64,000 nucleotides of DNA from Citrobacter sp. RHB25-C09 (GTDB taxonomy: Bacteria; Pseudomonadota; Gammaproteobacteria; Enterobacterales; Enterobacteriaceae), in NCBI RefSeq assembly GCF_013836145.1, contig NZ_CP057483.1:3782001-3846000 (forward strand), given 5' to 3'. Shown here piece after piece: positions 42,410 to 51,785 of the stretch (positions are counted from its first letter, which is position 1; each line of letters opens with the position of its first letter). Made by a program: the position numbers and the translations under genes. The notes under the pieces are model-generated. The model was given only the letters and a program-made list of their open reading frames with translations, had not been told where the DNA came from and did no database searches.

Positions 42410-43474
42410 ATGAGTAAAGTGAAAAGCATCACGCGGGAATCTTGGATCCTGAACACCTTTCCAGAGTGGGGAAGCTGGCTGAACGAGGAGATCGAACAAG
42501 AACAGGTCGCACCGGGCACCTTTGCGATGTGGTGGCTGGGCTGTACTGGGATCTGGCTGAAATCTGAGGGCGGCACTAATGTATGCGTCGATTTCTGGTG
42601 TGGCACCGGTAAACAAAGCCACGGCAATCCGTTAATGAAAGCGGGTCATCAGATGCAGCGCATGGCAGGGGTGAAGAAATTGCAGCCTAACCTGCGCACC
42701 ACACCGTTTGTCCTTGATCCTTTCGCCATTCGTCAGATTGATGCCGTACTGGCGACTCACGACCACAACGATCATATTGATGTCAACGTTGCCGCGGCGG
42801 TCATGCAGAACTGTGCGGACGATGTTCCGTTTATTGGCCCGCAAACCTGTGTCGATCTGTGGATCGGTTGGGGCGTGCCGAAAGAGCGCTGCATCGTGGT
42901 TAAACCGGGCGATGTCGTAAAAGTCAAAGACATTGAAATTCATGCGCTTGATGCGTTTGACCGCACCGCGTTGATCACCCTGCCGGCCGATCAAAAAGCC
43001 GCTGGCGTTCTGCCTGACGGAATGGATGCGCGCGCTGTGAACTATCTGTTCAAAACGCCGGGTGGCTCGCTGTACCATAGCGGTGATTCCCACTATTCCA
43101 ACTATTACGCGAAGCACGGTAACGAGCATCAGATTGACGTCGCGCTGGGCTCGTACGGCGAAAACCCTCGTGGCATTACTGACAAAATGACCAGCGCCGA
43201 TATGCTACGCATGGCAGAAGCGTTAAACACCAAAGTGGTGATCCCGTTCCACCATGACATCTGGTCAAATTTCCAGGCCGATCCGCAGGAGATCCGCGTA
43301 CTGTGGGAGATGAAGAAAGATCGTCTGAAGTACGGCTTTAAGCCGTTCATCTGGCAGGTGGGCGGGAAATTCACCTGGCCTCTGGATAAAGATAACTTTG
43401 AGTATCACTATCCGCGTGGCTTTGATGATTGCTTTACTATCGAGCCGGATCTGCCGTTTAAGTCCTTCCTGTAA
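42410..43474 (+). CDS. ulaG: L-ascorbate-6-phosphate lactonase UlaG
   Basis: 354 residues, metallo-beta-lactamase fold. The metal motif THDHNDHID has its histidines and aspartate at 117-122. It hydrolyses L-ascorbate-6-phosphate to 3-keto-L-gulonate-6-phosphate, substrate of UlaD. Starts MSKVKSITRESWILNTFPEW as in K-12. Confidence 0.97.
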   Translation: MSKVKSITRESWILNTFPEWGSWLNEEIEQEQVAPGTFAMWWLGCTGIWLKSEGGTNVCVDFWCGTGKQSHGNPLMKAGHQMQRMAGVKKLQPNLRTTPFVLDPFAIRQIDAVLATHDHNDHIDVNVAAAVMQNCADDVPFIGPQTCVDLWIGWGVPKERCIVVKPGDVVKVKDIEIHALDAFDRTALITLPADQKAAGVLPDGMDARAVNYLFKTPGGSLYHSGDSHYSNYYAKHGNEHQIDVALGSYGENPRGITDKMTSADMLRMAEALNTKVVIPFHHDIWSNFQADPQEIRVLWEMKKDRLKYGFKPFIWQVGGKFTWPLDKDNFEYHYPRGFDDCFTIEPDLPFKSFL

Positions 43475-43491
43475 TACGCAAAAAGGGCAGA

Positions 43492-43519
43492 TGCCTGATG
43501 GCGCTGCACTTATCAGGCA
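43492..43519. repeat. REP element between ulaG and ulaR
   Basis: TGCCTGATGGCG followed by CTTATCAGGCA, 17 bases past the ulaG stop. Confidence 0.75.
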
Positions 43520-43610
43520 AAATGATCCCAGAAATTCTCCATTTTTATCTTAGTATTTTCAGGCTATTTCAAATATCATCTTTTACCATCATTTTGTATC
43601 GGAATAGCTC

Positions 43611-44366
43611 ATGACTGAAGCACAAAGACATCAAATCTTATTGGATATGCTGGCACAGTTGGGCTTCGTAACCGTTGAGAATGTCGTTGAACGACTTGGG
43701 ATCTCCCCCGCTACGGCACGTCGCGACATTAATAAACTCGATGAGAGCGGCAAACTTAAGAAAGTCCGCAACGGAGCTGAAGCCATCACCCAGCAGCGGC
43801 CACGCTGGACGCCGATGAATTTACATCAGGCGCAGAACCACGATCAGAAAGTGCGGATTGCTAAGGCCGCATCACAACTGGTTAATCCCGGTGAAAGCGT
43901 CGTCATTAACTGTGGCTCAACTGCGTTTTTACTGGGCCGTGAAATGTGCGGTAAACCCGTGCAGATCATTACTAACTATCTTCCTCTGGCAAACTTCCTG
44001 ATCGATCAGGAACATGAAAGCGTGATCATCATGGGAGGCCAGTACAATAAAAGCCAGTCAATTACCCTCAGCCCGCAGGGCAGCGAAAACAGCCTGTATG
44101 CAGGGCACTGGATGTTTACCAGCGGTAAAGGGTTGACCGCCGATGGTCTGTATAAGACCGATATGCTGACGGCGATGGCGGAACAGAAAATGCTGAGCGT
44201 GGTCGGGAAGTTGGTGGTTCTGGTGGATAGCAGTAAAATCGGCGAACGCGCGGGTATGTTGTTCAGCCGCGCGGATCAAATCGATATGCTTATCACCGGT
44301 AAAAATGCGAATCCGCAGATCCTGCAGGAACTTGAGAAACAGGGCGTTAGCGTTCTTCGCGTTTAA
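43611..44366 (+). CDS. ulaR: DeoR-family repressor of the ula regulon
   Basis: 251 residues. The N-terminal winged helix (about 5-60) reads VENVVERLGISPATARRDIN; the C-terminal DeoR sensor domain (about 75-245) senses L-ascorbate-6-phosphate in E. coli. It represses ulaG and ulaABCDEF from the region 42049-42409. Its last 4 bases overlap the convergent yjfP stop. Confidence 0.96.
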   Translation: MTEAQRHQILLDMLAQLGFVTVENVVERLGISPATARRDINKLDESGKLKKVRNGAEAITQQRPRWTPMNLHQAQNHDQKVRIAKAASQLVNPGESVVINCGSTAFLLGREMCGKPVQIITNYLPLANFLIDQEHESVIIMGGQYNKSQSITLSPQGSENSLYAGHWMFTSGKGLTADGLYKTDMLTAMAEQKMLSVVGKLVVLVDSSKIGERAGMLFSRADQIDMLITGKNANPQILQELEKQGVSVLRV

Positions 44367-45094
44367 AGGTGTTGGCGGAAAAATGAGACGGTCGTCGCCA
44401 GTGCCTCAGGAGTAATACGGTGACGAACCCCTGGCTGCCACTGACAGATCAGATTCTGGTCAAGACCCGCCTGCATCAATGCCTGCTGTAAGCGGAGGGA
44501 TTCCGCCGCCGGCACGACGTCGTCATCTTCGCCATGCCATAACAACAGCGGTCTGTCCGCCAGACGCGCGAGTTGCGTTGACACCTCCCACTTCGCTAAC
44601 GGTGCAATAACGCTCTCGAACGCATCCTGCGCGCTGGGGGGAAACAGCGTGTGGGCCAGGTGAGTAAAATAGCCCGAGCCCATTAAGCTGGCGACGCATT
44701 TAACTTCCGGATGCTGGGTCATAATCCCCAGGGCGGTCATTGCCCCCATGGACGCTCCACCGACCGCCAGCCGATCGTCCAGTAGCCAGTTCTCCGCCGT
44801 AATAAGCGCACGTAACGCCGCAAACTCTTGAAAATTTTGCTGCAATATCTGCCAGAAATGCCCCATCCGCTCCTGCGTATTCCCCTTGAAGCGCTCTCCG
44901 TGATCTGGCGCATCTGGCATAATGACGCGAAAACCCGCCTGTGCTAACGCCACGGCAAAGTAGCTATAAACCAGGTTGGAGGAGGTGAATCCGTGGTAGA
45001 AGACAATAGTCGGTAAAGGCGTAACGCGTTTACCTTCAGGAAATGCGTGCAACAAAGAATGTTCAGCAAATTGACGCGTTTCAATTTCAATCAT
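44363..45094 (-). CDS. yjfP: Alpha/beta-hydrolase YjfP (short-chain esterase)
   Basis: 243 residues from the ATG at 45094 (MIEIETRQFAEHSLLHAFPE), where K-12 YjfP starts; an ATG at 45136 or 45121 is possible but without homology. The catalytic triad is visible: Ser115 in VGGASMGAM, Asp in HGEDDDVVP and His in GVRHRITPEAL. Oxyanion motif YHGFTSS. K-12 YjfP shows carboxylesterase activity; its natural substrate is unknown. About six residues shorter than K-12, in a variable loop. Confidence 0.93.
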   Translation of the reverse strand: MIEIETRQFAEHSLLHAFPEGKRVTPLPTIVFYHGFTSSNLVYSYFAVALAQAGFRVIMPDAPDHGERFKGNTQERMGHFWQILQQNFQEFAALRALITAENWLLDDRLAVGGASMGAMTALGIMTQHPEVKCVASLMGSGYFTHLAHTLFPPSAQDAFESVIAPLAKWEVSTQLARLADRPLLLWHGEDDDVVPAAESLRLQQALMQAGLDQNLICQWQPGVRHRITPEALATTVSFFRQHL

Positions 45095-45303
45095 TTGAGG
45101 CCCCTTTTTTCTCTGGTATGCCATGAGGCATTCCATTAAGCAAGGCTAAGTGCGCGGTAACGATTCATAATGTTGAGAACTGGATTACGCTTTCGCGACA
45201 TTTTCATTCGAAAATCGCGCGGAAGGTAACATTTTGGGAACATTCCCCCAAAGGGAAATTAATAAGGCACTACACTATGGCTATCAGGAAACGAGAGAGA
45301 GTT

Positions 45304-45606
45304 ATGCGTCGGTTTGCTACTTTGATGCTGGCTTTATTGTTAAGCGGATGTAGCGTACTGCAGGGTACACCGCAACCCGCACCGCCTGTTGCCGATCATC
45401 CTCAGGAGATCCGCCGCGACCAGACACAAGGATTGCAGCGCATGGGTTCTGTGACCTCGCTGGTGAGAGGTTCTCCGGATGATGCAATAGCAGAAGTCAA
45501 AGCCAAAGCCGTTGCCGCGAAAGCAGATTATTACGTTATCGTTATGGTTGATGAAACCATCATAACGGGCCAGTGGTACTCACAGGCTATTTTGTATCGT
45601 AAATAA
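45304..45606 (+). CDS. bsmA: Biofilm and peroxide-resistance lipoprotein BsmA
   Basis: About 100 residues from the ATG at 45304, preceded by GAGAGAGAG; an ATG at 45277 is in frame but has a poorer site. The lipobox LLSGCS gives lipidation at the cysteine near residue 16. The DUF1471 domain (about 40-100) carries SLVRGSPDDAIAEVKAKAVA. In E. coli BsmA is linked to biofilm maturation and stress. It is followed by yjfN, which carries a related fold. Confidence 0.9.
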   Translation: MRRFATLMLALLLSGCSVLQGTPQPAPPVADHPQEIRRDQTQGLQRMGSVTSLVRGSPDDAIAEVKAKAVAAKADYYVIVMVDETIITGQWYSQAILYRK

Positions 45607-45753
45607 CAGTACATTGATTTTTATTTGTTTTTACATTGCTTTGCATCTCTGTGCGTTTACCTGTGCACAATAAACCATCAGCCAGAGGCTGGACGTTTAT
45701 TTCGCCGATGGAATACCTCGTTAAAAGCGAGGAAACGTAAAATGGAGCTGACA

Positions 45754-46029
45754 ATGAAACAATCACTTACCTTATCCTCACTGCTGCTTACCGCCGGACT
45801 GGCGACGACGACGGCGCAGTCTGCAGAATTTGCCAGCGCGGATTGTGTTACCGGTCTGAATGAAATTGGCCTGATTTCTGTCAGTAATATTGAAGGTAAT
45901 CCGCAAGATGTGGAACGTATTGTCGCGTTGAAAGCGGATGAACAAGGCGCATCATGGTATCGCATTGTTCAAATGTATGAAGATCAGCAGCCAGATAACT
46001 GGCGCGTAAAGGCTATTCTGTATGCGTAA
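45754..46029 (+). CDS. yjfN: YhcN-family periplasmic protein YjfN
   Basis: 91 residues from the ATG at 45754 with ATGGAGCTGACA upstream; the frame is open to 45625 without homology. A signal peptide (1-22, LLLTAGLATTTAQS) precedes a DUF1471 domain with LISVSNIEGNPQDVERIVAL. K-12 YjfN has been reported to stimulate the periplasmic protease DegP. It follows bsmA on the same strand. Confidence 0.92.
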   Translation: MKQSLTLSSLLLTAGLATTTAQSAEFASADCVTGLNEIGLISVSNIEGNPQDVERIVALKADEQGASWYRIVQMYEDQQPDNWRVKAILYA

Positions 46030-46034
46030 TCATG

Positions 46035-46109
46035 TGCCGGATGGCGAAAACTTATTCGTCCTACACAGACCGTAGGCTGATAAGACGCGATAGCGTCGCC
46101 ATCAGGCAT
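46035..46109. repeat. BIME between yjfN and aidB
   Basis: TGCCGGATGGCG with CTTATTCGTCCTAC, then CGTAGGCTGATAAGACGCG to CGCCATCAGGCA. It separates convergent genes. Confidence 0.8.
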
Positions 46110-46115
46110 AAAATA

Positions 46116-47738
46116 TTACCGTCCCCCTCCCGTCGCCCTCAGTAATACCGCGTCTTGCACCTGTTCTGATAAACGAATTCCTCCGCGCGTATCCAGCATC
46201 ATCTGGCACCAGGCCTGTGCAATGGGTGGAGAAGCATGTTGCAGCATCTCAGCGCCACAGCCCAGCAGGAAAAGCTGCTGTGTGATCTCACGCCCCAGCT
46301 CTTCAGACGGTTTGCGCAGGCGTTGCTGAAGCTGACGGACCGCACGATCATAATGCCTGTCCTGGCCTTTGACCTTAGAAAAGGCAGCATTGAGTAACTC
46401 GTCAATACCTGTTTGTTTACTCAGCACGCGAAGCACATCCAGACACATTACGTTGCCCGATCCTTCCCAGATGCTATTTACCGGCATTTCCCGATACAGC
46501 CTTGGCAGTTCACTCTCTTCGCAATACCCGATCCCACCAAGCACTTCCATCGCCTCAGCAACAAAGGGAATCCCCCCCTTACAGACGGCGAATTTCGCCG
46601 CTGGCGTGAACAGACGAGCCCAAAGCATCTCTTCTGCCTCGTGACGACGATCCCAGGCGCGAGCCAGACGAAACAGCAACGCGGTTTGCCCTTCTAACTG
46701 AAGCGCCATGCGGCTTAACACCTGACGCATCATCGGTTGTTCGATCAGCGGCTTACCAAAGACCTGCCGCTGATGCGCATGGTAAACCGCAATGGAAAAC
46801 GCACGCCGCATGAGTCCATGGCTGCCGAGCGCGCAATCAAAACGCGTCATACCGCCCATCTTCAGGATGTGACGGATCCCTTCACCTTCCTCACCTAACA
46901 GCCAGCCGATAGCATCCTGAAACTCCACTTCACAACTGGCATTAGAACGGTTCCCCAGTTTGTCTTTTAATCGTTCGATTCGGACGGCATTGCGCTGACC
47001 ATCAGGTAAAAAACGCGGGACAAAAAAGCAGGACAGACCGCCTTTTGCCTGAGCCAGTATCAAATGCGCATCGCTTTGCGGCACAGAGAAAAACCATTTA
47101 TGTCCCACCAGCCGATACGTGCCATCCTCCAGTCGCTCTGCCCGGGTAGAATTACTCAACACATCGGAACCACCTTGTTTTTCGGTCATTCCCATTCCAA
47201 TGAGTAACCCTCGCTTTTGCCCGCCAGGCACCAAATGCGAGTCATAGCGATCGCTCTGGAGCGGTGTCTGCCAGTCGGAAAAGGTGTCGGGTAACATGCG
47301 TTGCAACAACGGAGTGGCCGCAAAAGTCATAGTGATGGGGCATAGCGTCCCCGCTTCAACCTGGGCATGCAGGACAAAGCGCGCAGCACGGGCGGTGAAC
47401 GATCCCGCGCGGGCTTCGTCTTCCCAGGGGAGATTATGAACGCGGTTGCCGCAGAGTCCCTGCATCAACAAATGCCATGCGGGGTGAAAACGAACGTCAT
47501 CCAGACGCTGTCCCTGCGGATCGTAACGCAGGAGTTCTGGTGGCCAGGCATTAGCCAGTCGCCCCAGCTCAAGTGATTCTCCTGTGCCGAGTTGCTGTCC
47601 GATACTGGCGAGAAGTTCGCTATCCCAGCCAGCACCTTCACGGGCCACAGCCTCGCAAAGAGCGCCATCGGACAGGAATAAATTACTGTTATTAAGCGGA
47701 GTCGGTTGGTTGAAAACGGTATGAGTGTGCCAATTCAT
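46116..47738 (-). CDS. aidB: Adaptive-response protein AidB (acyl-CoA dehydrogenase fold)
   Basis: 540 residues from the ATG at 47738 (MNWHTHTVFNQPTPLNNSNL), preceded by GGAGGGAG; ten extra upstream codons are rejected. It is an FAD protein of the acyl-CoA dehydrogenase superfamily, with MGMTEKQGGSDV near 190 (flavin region) and ALEVLGGIGY-type AMEVLGGIGYCEESELPR near 430. E. coli AidB binds DNA and protects against alkylation damage; Ada controls it. Enzymatic activity is unproved. Confidence 0.95.
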   Translation of the reverse strand: MNWHTHTVFNQPTPLNNSNLFLSDGALCEAVAREGAGWDSELLASIGQQLGTGESLELGRLANAWPPELLRYDPQGQRLDDVRFHPAWHLLMQGLCGNRVHNLPWEDEARAGSFTARAARFVLHAQVEAGTLCPITMTFAATPLLQRMLPDTFSDWQTPLQSDRYDSHLVPGGQKRGLLIGMGMTEKQGGSDVLSNSTRAERLEDGTYRLVGHKWFFSVPQSDAHLILAQAKGGLSCFFVPRFLPDGQRNAVRIERLKDKLGNRSNASCEVEFQDAIGWLLGEEGEGIRHILKMGGMTRFDCALGSHGLMRRAFSIAVYHAHQRQVFGKPLIEQPMMRQVLSRMALQLEGQTALLFRLARAWDRRHEAEEMLWARLFTPAAKFAVCKGGIPFVAEAMEVLGGIGYCEESELPRLYREMPVNSIWEGSGNVMCLDVLRVLSKQTGIDELLNAAFSKVKGQDRHYDRAVRQLQQRLRKPSEELGREITQQLFLLGCGAEMLQHASPPIAQAWCQMMLDTRGGIRLSEQVQDAVLLRATGGGR

Positions 47739-47822
47739 TGTGTCTCCCTCCTTCAACGGCGGCACCATTAATTATGGTCACAGCCGAGTGAATGGCGACT
47801 GAGGGAGATCACAAAAGTGGGA

Positions 47823-48986
47823 TTAACCCGCGATGTAATGCGGGATGAAACGCGAAGTATCTTTAGTGATCAAGGTATTATCTTCACGGATCCCCATACC
47901 ACACGCTTCGTCATCGACGATCCAACTGCCGATCAGCGTGTAACTGTCACCAAAACGCGGCAACGGCTGAAATGCCTGGTAGATCATCGGCTCATCGGCA
48001 TAATCGCCCTCTGCATGTTCAAGAACCTGCTGCTTTCCGTCAAAAATGGTGACGTTTCCGCCTTCACGGGAAAAGATCGGCTTGCGCACATAGCTTTCGC
48101 CTGCGCCGACAAGCGGCTTTTCACCGTCGAACCAGGACGGAAGCAGGTTTGGGTGATTGGGGAAGAATCGCCACAGCAGCGGCATCAGACCTTTGTTGCT
48201 GAGGATGCTCTTCCAGAGCGGCTCAACCCACTGTTCCCGGCGTTTCCGCAGTAGAGGACCGTTATCGTCACGCATCATCCACTCAAGCGGATAGAGCTTA
48301 AACGCGCGACGAATCACATTGTCATCCAGATCGGTCAACACTCCGCCGACACCTAAACCCAATTCTTCCAGATAGATGAACCGCGTTTCCTGCCCCGCCT
48401 GCTGCGCGCAATCCTGCAAATAGAGCACCGTGGTGCGATCTTCGTCGGTATCCTGGCAACAGCAGAAATAGAACGGTTCCGGGCTGTATAGCTCAGCAAA
48501 ACGCGAGATCAAACGCTCCTGGATCGCGTTGTACTGATCGGCATCGCGCGGAATAACGCCGCTGCGACGCGCATCCTCCAGCCACAGCCATTGAAAATAA
48601 GCCGACTCATACAGCGAGGTTGGCGTATCCGCGTTATATTCCAGTAACTTAACCGGGTCGCTTCCGCACCAGACAAAATCCATCCGGCCATACAGCGTCG
48701 GATCGCGACTGCGCCAGCTTTCCGCAATAACGTCCCAGTACAGCGGAGGAATCGCCAGTTGCTCAAGGATTTGCTCATCCTTCACCGCACGATCCACCAC
48801 CTCCAGACACATTTGATGGAGTTCAGCAGTCGGCTTTTCGATCTGCTCTTCGACCTGTCGCAACGTAAAGCGGTATGCGCGACTTTCATCCCAGTAAATT
48901 TCGTTATCAATGATATGAAAATCGAAACCGTGATCGTCGGCGATTTTATCCAGATCTCGCCGCACAGGCACATCATGTCGCAGCAT
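47823..48986 (-). CDS. yjfC: ATP-grasp ligase YjfC, glutathionylspermidine-synthase-like
   Basis: 387 residues of the GSP_synth family. YWDESRAYRFTL is at the N-terminus. ATP-grasp metal and phosphate residues are visible in EYNADTPTSLYESAYFQW and EYVRKPIFSREGGN-like VRKPIFSREGGNVTIFDG. No amidase domain is present, so it differs from bifunctional Gsp synthetase. The substrate is not known; paralogue YgiC shares the fold. It starts 3 bases from yjfM and is the last gene of the yjfI-yjfC operon. Confidence 0.92.
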   Translation of the reverse strand: MLRHDVPVRRDLDKIADDHGFDFHIIDNEIYWDESRAYRFTLRQVEEQIEKPTAELHQMCLEVVDRAVKDEQILEQLAIPPLYWDVIAESWRSRDPTLYGRMDFVWCGSDPVKLLEYNADTPTSLYESAYFQWLWLEDARRSGVIPRDADQYNAIQERLISRFAELYSPEPFYFCCCQDTDEDRTTVLYLQDCAQQAGQETRFIYLEELGLGVGGVLTDLDDNVIRRAFKLYPLEWMMRDDNGPLLRKRREQWVEPLWKSILSNKGLMPLLWRFFPNHPNLLPSWFDGEKPLVGAGESYVRKPIFSREGGNVTIFDGKQQVLEHAEGDYADEPMIYQAFQPLPRFGDSYTLIGSWIVDDEACGMGIREDNTLITKDTSRFIPHYIAG

Positions 48987-48988
48987 GA

Positions 48989-49630
48989 TTAGCCTCCCCA
49001 GCTTCCACGTGCGCTGGACGAGCGCCCGTAACCGCCGCGAGAAACCGTCGACGCTTTCTTCGTGCTGTAGCTATGGCTGGTAGCGGTGTTGCTTTTCCCG
49101 GAGCCCGTACGCCAGGAATAGTCCCCGGAGGTGGTACGCCAGACAGGGCGCGATGCGTAGGAAGAGCCTCCGCTGGAATAAACGTACTGCTCATCCCTGT
49201 CTTTGCGGATCGCGCGGCTGAGCAGGAAGCCGGAAATAACCGGGATCCAGCTTTGTCCAATATTGTCGTAATAACAGTTACCAAATTGAGACTGGCAACT
49301 GTTCTGCGTCATGTCCTTCGGCAAATTCGCGTAAAAATCGGTCTTCGCATTATTCCACCCTTCCGCGCAAACGCTGGCGTTATTGCCGTCATCAATGCAG
49401 TCCTGCACCGTCGAATAAAATATTCCATCGCCATCGTTATCAACATCATCGCTGTCGCTGCACCCTTTTAAGACAAAGAAGGCAGCGCCACCCATGATCG
49501 CTAACGTCAGAAATTTACCGCTGTACCGACTGCGTTTGGGTTCAAAAGGATTTACCGGACGGTCAATCCGGGTAATTGCGGAATGGCCCACGCCTGCATT
49601 CCGCCGCCTGTTTCTTGGTTTCTTAGCCAT
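48989..49630 (-). CDS. yjfM: DUF1190 protein YjfM
   Basis: 213 residues. A basic N-terminus (KKPRNRRR) is followed by one hydrophobic segment at about 39-57 with a cysteine (LKGCSDSDD) resembling a lipobox. The region DVDNDGDG looks acidic and possibly metal-binding. The C-terminal third is Gly/Ser/Arg-rich. Paralogue of YgiB, which pairs with YgiC just as YjfM pairs with YjfC. Function unknown. Confidence 0.88.
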   Translation of the reverse strand: MAKKPRNRRRNAGVGHSAITRIDRPVNPFEPKRSRYSGKFLTLAIMGGAAFFVLKGCSDSDDVDNDGDGIFYSTVQDCIDDGNNASVCAEGWNNAKTDFYANLPKDMTQNSCQSQFGNCYYDNIGQSWIPVISGFLLSRAIRKDRDEQYVYSSGGSSYASRPVWRTTSGDYSWRTGSGKSNTATSHSYSTKKASTVSRGGYGRSSSARGSWGG

Positions 49631-49639
49631 GATCGTCCG

Positions 49640-50038
49640 TTACCATGTCATGCAGGCAGCGTTAAAAATACCGCCCGCTAACGCAGCTGTCCCCATGAAG
49701 AGTCCTGCCGCAGTGTTGTGATTAATAATCTTCTCGCTGAGCGCTGGCATATAGAGCCGGACGCCACCATAAATAATCAACTGGATCACCAGCGCAATAC
49801 CCCCCCAGGCAAAGTAATCGGGAATACTGACGGAGTTGATTGCCGCGCTGGATAAAGGAATAACATATCCCAACAGGGTGCCACTAAAGGCCAGTGATGC
49901 AGCCGTATTACTATTTTTAATCAGTTGCCACTCATTATGCGGCGTAATTTTTGAGTAGATAAAAAGGAATAGTATTGTCATTGCTGCGCCAATAAAAAAA
50001 TAGGCACAGAAGGCCAGTAATGAATCCAGTATGTGCAT
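49640..50038 (-). CDS. yjfL: DUF350 inner-membrane protein YjfL
   Basis: 132 residues, four predicted membrane helices (about 8-28, 44-68, 74-96, 108-130). A DUF350 family protein with unknown biochemical role. In operons with PspA-like and ATP-grasp proteins it is thought to belong to an envelope stress response. Confidence 0.9.
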   Translation of the reverse strand: MHILDSLLAFCAYFFIGAAMTILFLFIYSKITPHNEWQLIKNSNTAASLAFSGTLLGYVIPLSSAAINSVSIPDYFAWGGIALVIQLIIYGGVRLYMPALSEKIINHNTAAGLFMGTAALAGGIFNAACMTW

Positions 50039-50055
50039 CTCATTCTTCCCTGTAA

Positions 50056-50718
50056 TTAACCAATTATATTAAGCGATGTTAGTGGAATATCGACGCCCAA
50101 CGCGCGCGAGAAAACCCACTCCAGCTCGCCCTGTTCGTTAAATGTCTCTTCACCATTAAGGAGCAAGTACTCCCAGGTTTCTTCGTTAATTTGCCGCTGG
50201 TAGCCCATTGTAAAATTATGGACATCCCACTTTGCATGTTGCTGGTTTTCCACTTTTTCCAGCATGAAGATGGGTTCGATATTTCCCGGCTCTTCGCTGT
50301 TAAAGAAGCGTTCCCACTGTTGCTCTTGCCAGACTATTGTTGGTGTGCCCATCGCCTTCGGGCTAATGGCGGAACGCCAGTGAGATTCCTGATTGATGCC
50401 GTGACACGCTTCATAAACAAACAGTTTGATGTCTTCAATGTCGTCAACGTCAGCACCCCCGGTGGTACTGATTTGCAGAAACTCGTCGCCGGAAGTGTAA
50501 TAACGGAAAATCTGGCTACCCCCGCCAAGGTCGATATGGCTGATCGCCGCAACGGTATATTCCTCGCCGGGAAGCTCAATCATCATGTCCTCTTCCAGCA
50601 GGCGAAACGCGAGCGTATCCAGCGTAAAACCGGCCCGTAAATGCAGCCCCAGCGGGCCGCGAATCCGTGCCGGCTCTGCTGTGTTTCCACCCAGCAGTCG
50701 TTGCAAAAATTGCTTCAT
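50056..50718 (-). CDS. yjfK: DUF2491 protein YjfK
   Basis: 220 residues. Soluble, no signal peptide or membrane segment; rich in aromatic residues. The ATG overlaps the channel gene stop (ATGA). Function unknown; the family occurs with YjfJ and YjfI. Confidence 0.9.
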   Translation of the reverse strand: MKQFLQRLLGGNTAEPARIRGPLGLHLRAGFTLDTLAFRLLEEDMMIELPGEEYTVAAISHIDLGGGSQIFRYYTSGDEFLQISTTGGADVDDIEDIKLFVYEACHGINQESHWRSAISPKAMGTPTIVWQEQQWERFFNSEEPGNIEPIFMLEKVENQQHAKWDVHNFTMGYQRQINEETWEYLLLNGEETFNEQGELEWVFSRALGVDIPLTSLNIIG

Positions 50719-51785
50719 AATGCTTCCCTTATTTCTTGCCAGGCGACCTCTTCCGCAAGGATCCGGCTATTTCCGACAAGATGTAACCACATACCGCCCC
50801 GCACCTCGGTTGAGATAACGGGATTGAGTTCCATCCCACGTCCGTTTTTACAGTGGCTGATACCCAGCACTGTGGCATCGTGATGCAGTTTCATATAGCG
50901 CATTAACGCGCCGTAGTGCATCGGTGGCACCGTTTCCGGAACCGGTAAGACAAAGCCCGTATCGCCAAGCATCGGGTTCATGATCGACGCAACGGATTGT
51001 GAGGAACCCGGATCCTGAATGGAGCGTGAAAGCTGTTCAGCGGAAAGATTGCGCACAATTTCCATATGAGGACAGTGCGTTTCCAGCAGTCCGGCATAGC
51101 GTTCATCTTCGAGATAAACGACAACGTGACAATGTTCAGGAATGAAATCGGCCAGCGACAGTGCCGACGTGAAGGTTTGCTCGTCCGTTCGGGCGAAAAT
51201 AATGACGCTTTGACAGTGGCGAAGCCCCATTCGCTGGTGCTCTTGCGGGTCATTAACATTGCTTACGCGGATAAAATCCACCCAGCTGTTACCCGCCAGC
51301 GGGTGCTGAATATCGTCCCACTCGCATAACAACACCCGCTCAAAGGCCCGACGGGTGTCGTACAACAGCAACGAAATCATTTTCTCAGTCTGGTGACCGC
51401 GCCAGCCAATCACCAGCATATGCTTGTGCAGATGACGAAAATCGCCCATCCCTGTCATTCCTTTCGCTAACATTCCCTGTACCTGCGCGATGACTTTTCC
51501 CATAAAAGCGCCGAATAACCCGACGCTGACCGGAATTTGCCAGAGCGCCGTGAACAAGCGCCCTCCGGTCGTTTGAGGACTCAGATCGCCAAACCCCAGC
51601 GTGGAGCCCACCACGGAACTGTAATAAACAAAATCGCTCAGGCTGCCAACCAGAGCGGTTTCATGCAATAACCTCATAACCAGGTAACACAACAGATACT
51701 GGCCGATAAACATCCCGGTCAGGGCGGGCCAGGTTAATCTACTCAGATGGCGCTGACAGGTTCTGACCAGCCAGGTAAACAGCAT
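50715..51785 (-). CDS. Two-helix potassium-channel-like protein with cytoplasmic RCK-like domain
   Basis: 356 residues. Two membrane helices (about 18-42 and 76-100) flank a pore loop YYSSVVGSTLGFGDLSP; the selectivity filter reads T-L-G-F-G-D, an allowed variant of TVGYGD. The cytoplasmic part (about 115-356) resembles an RCK/TrkA Rossmann domain: HMLVIGWRGHQTEKMI lies where a GxGxxG is expected but lacks the second glycine pair, so NAD binding is uncertain. The stop overlaps yjfK and the start shares one base with the yjfJ stop, so it is an integral operon member. K-12 has no gene here; yjfJ is followed directly by yjfK. Confidence 0.85.
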   Translation of the reverse strand: MLFTWLVRTCQRHLSRLTWPALTGMFIGQYLLCYLVMRLLHETALVGSLSDFVYYSSVVGSTLGFGDLSPQTTGGRLFTALWQIPVSVGLFGAFMGKVIAQVQGMLAKGMTGMGDFRHLHKHMLVIGWRGHQTEKMISLLLYDTRRAFERVLLCEWDDIQHPLAGNSWVDFIRVSNVNDPQEHQRMGLRHCQSVIIFARTDEQTFTSALSLADFIPEHCHVVVYLEDERYAGLLETHCPHMEIVRNLSAEQLSRSIQDPGSSQSVASIMNPMLGDTGFVLPVPETVPPMHYGALMRYMKLHHDATVLGISHCKNGRGMELNPVISTEVRGGMWLHLVGNSRILAEEVAWQEIREAL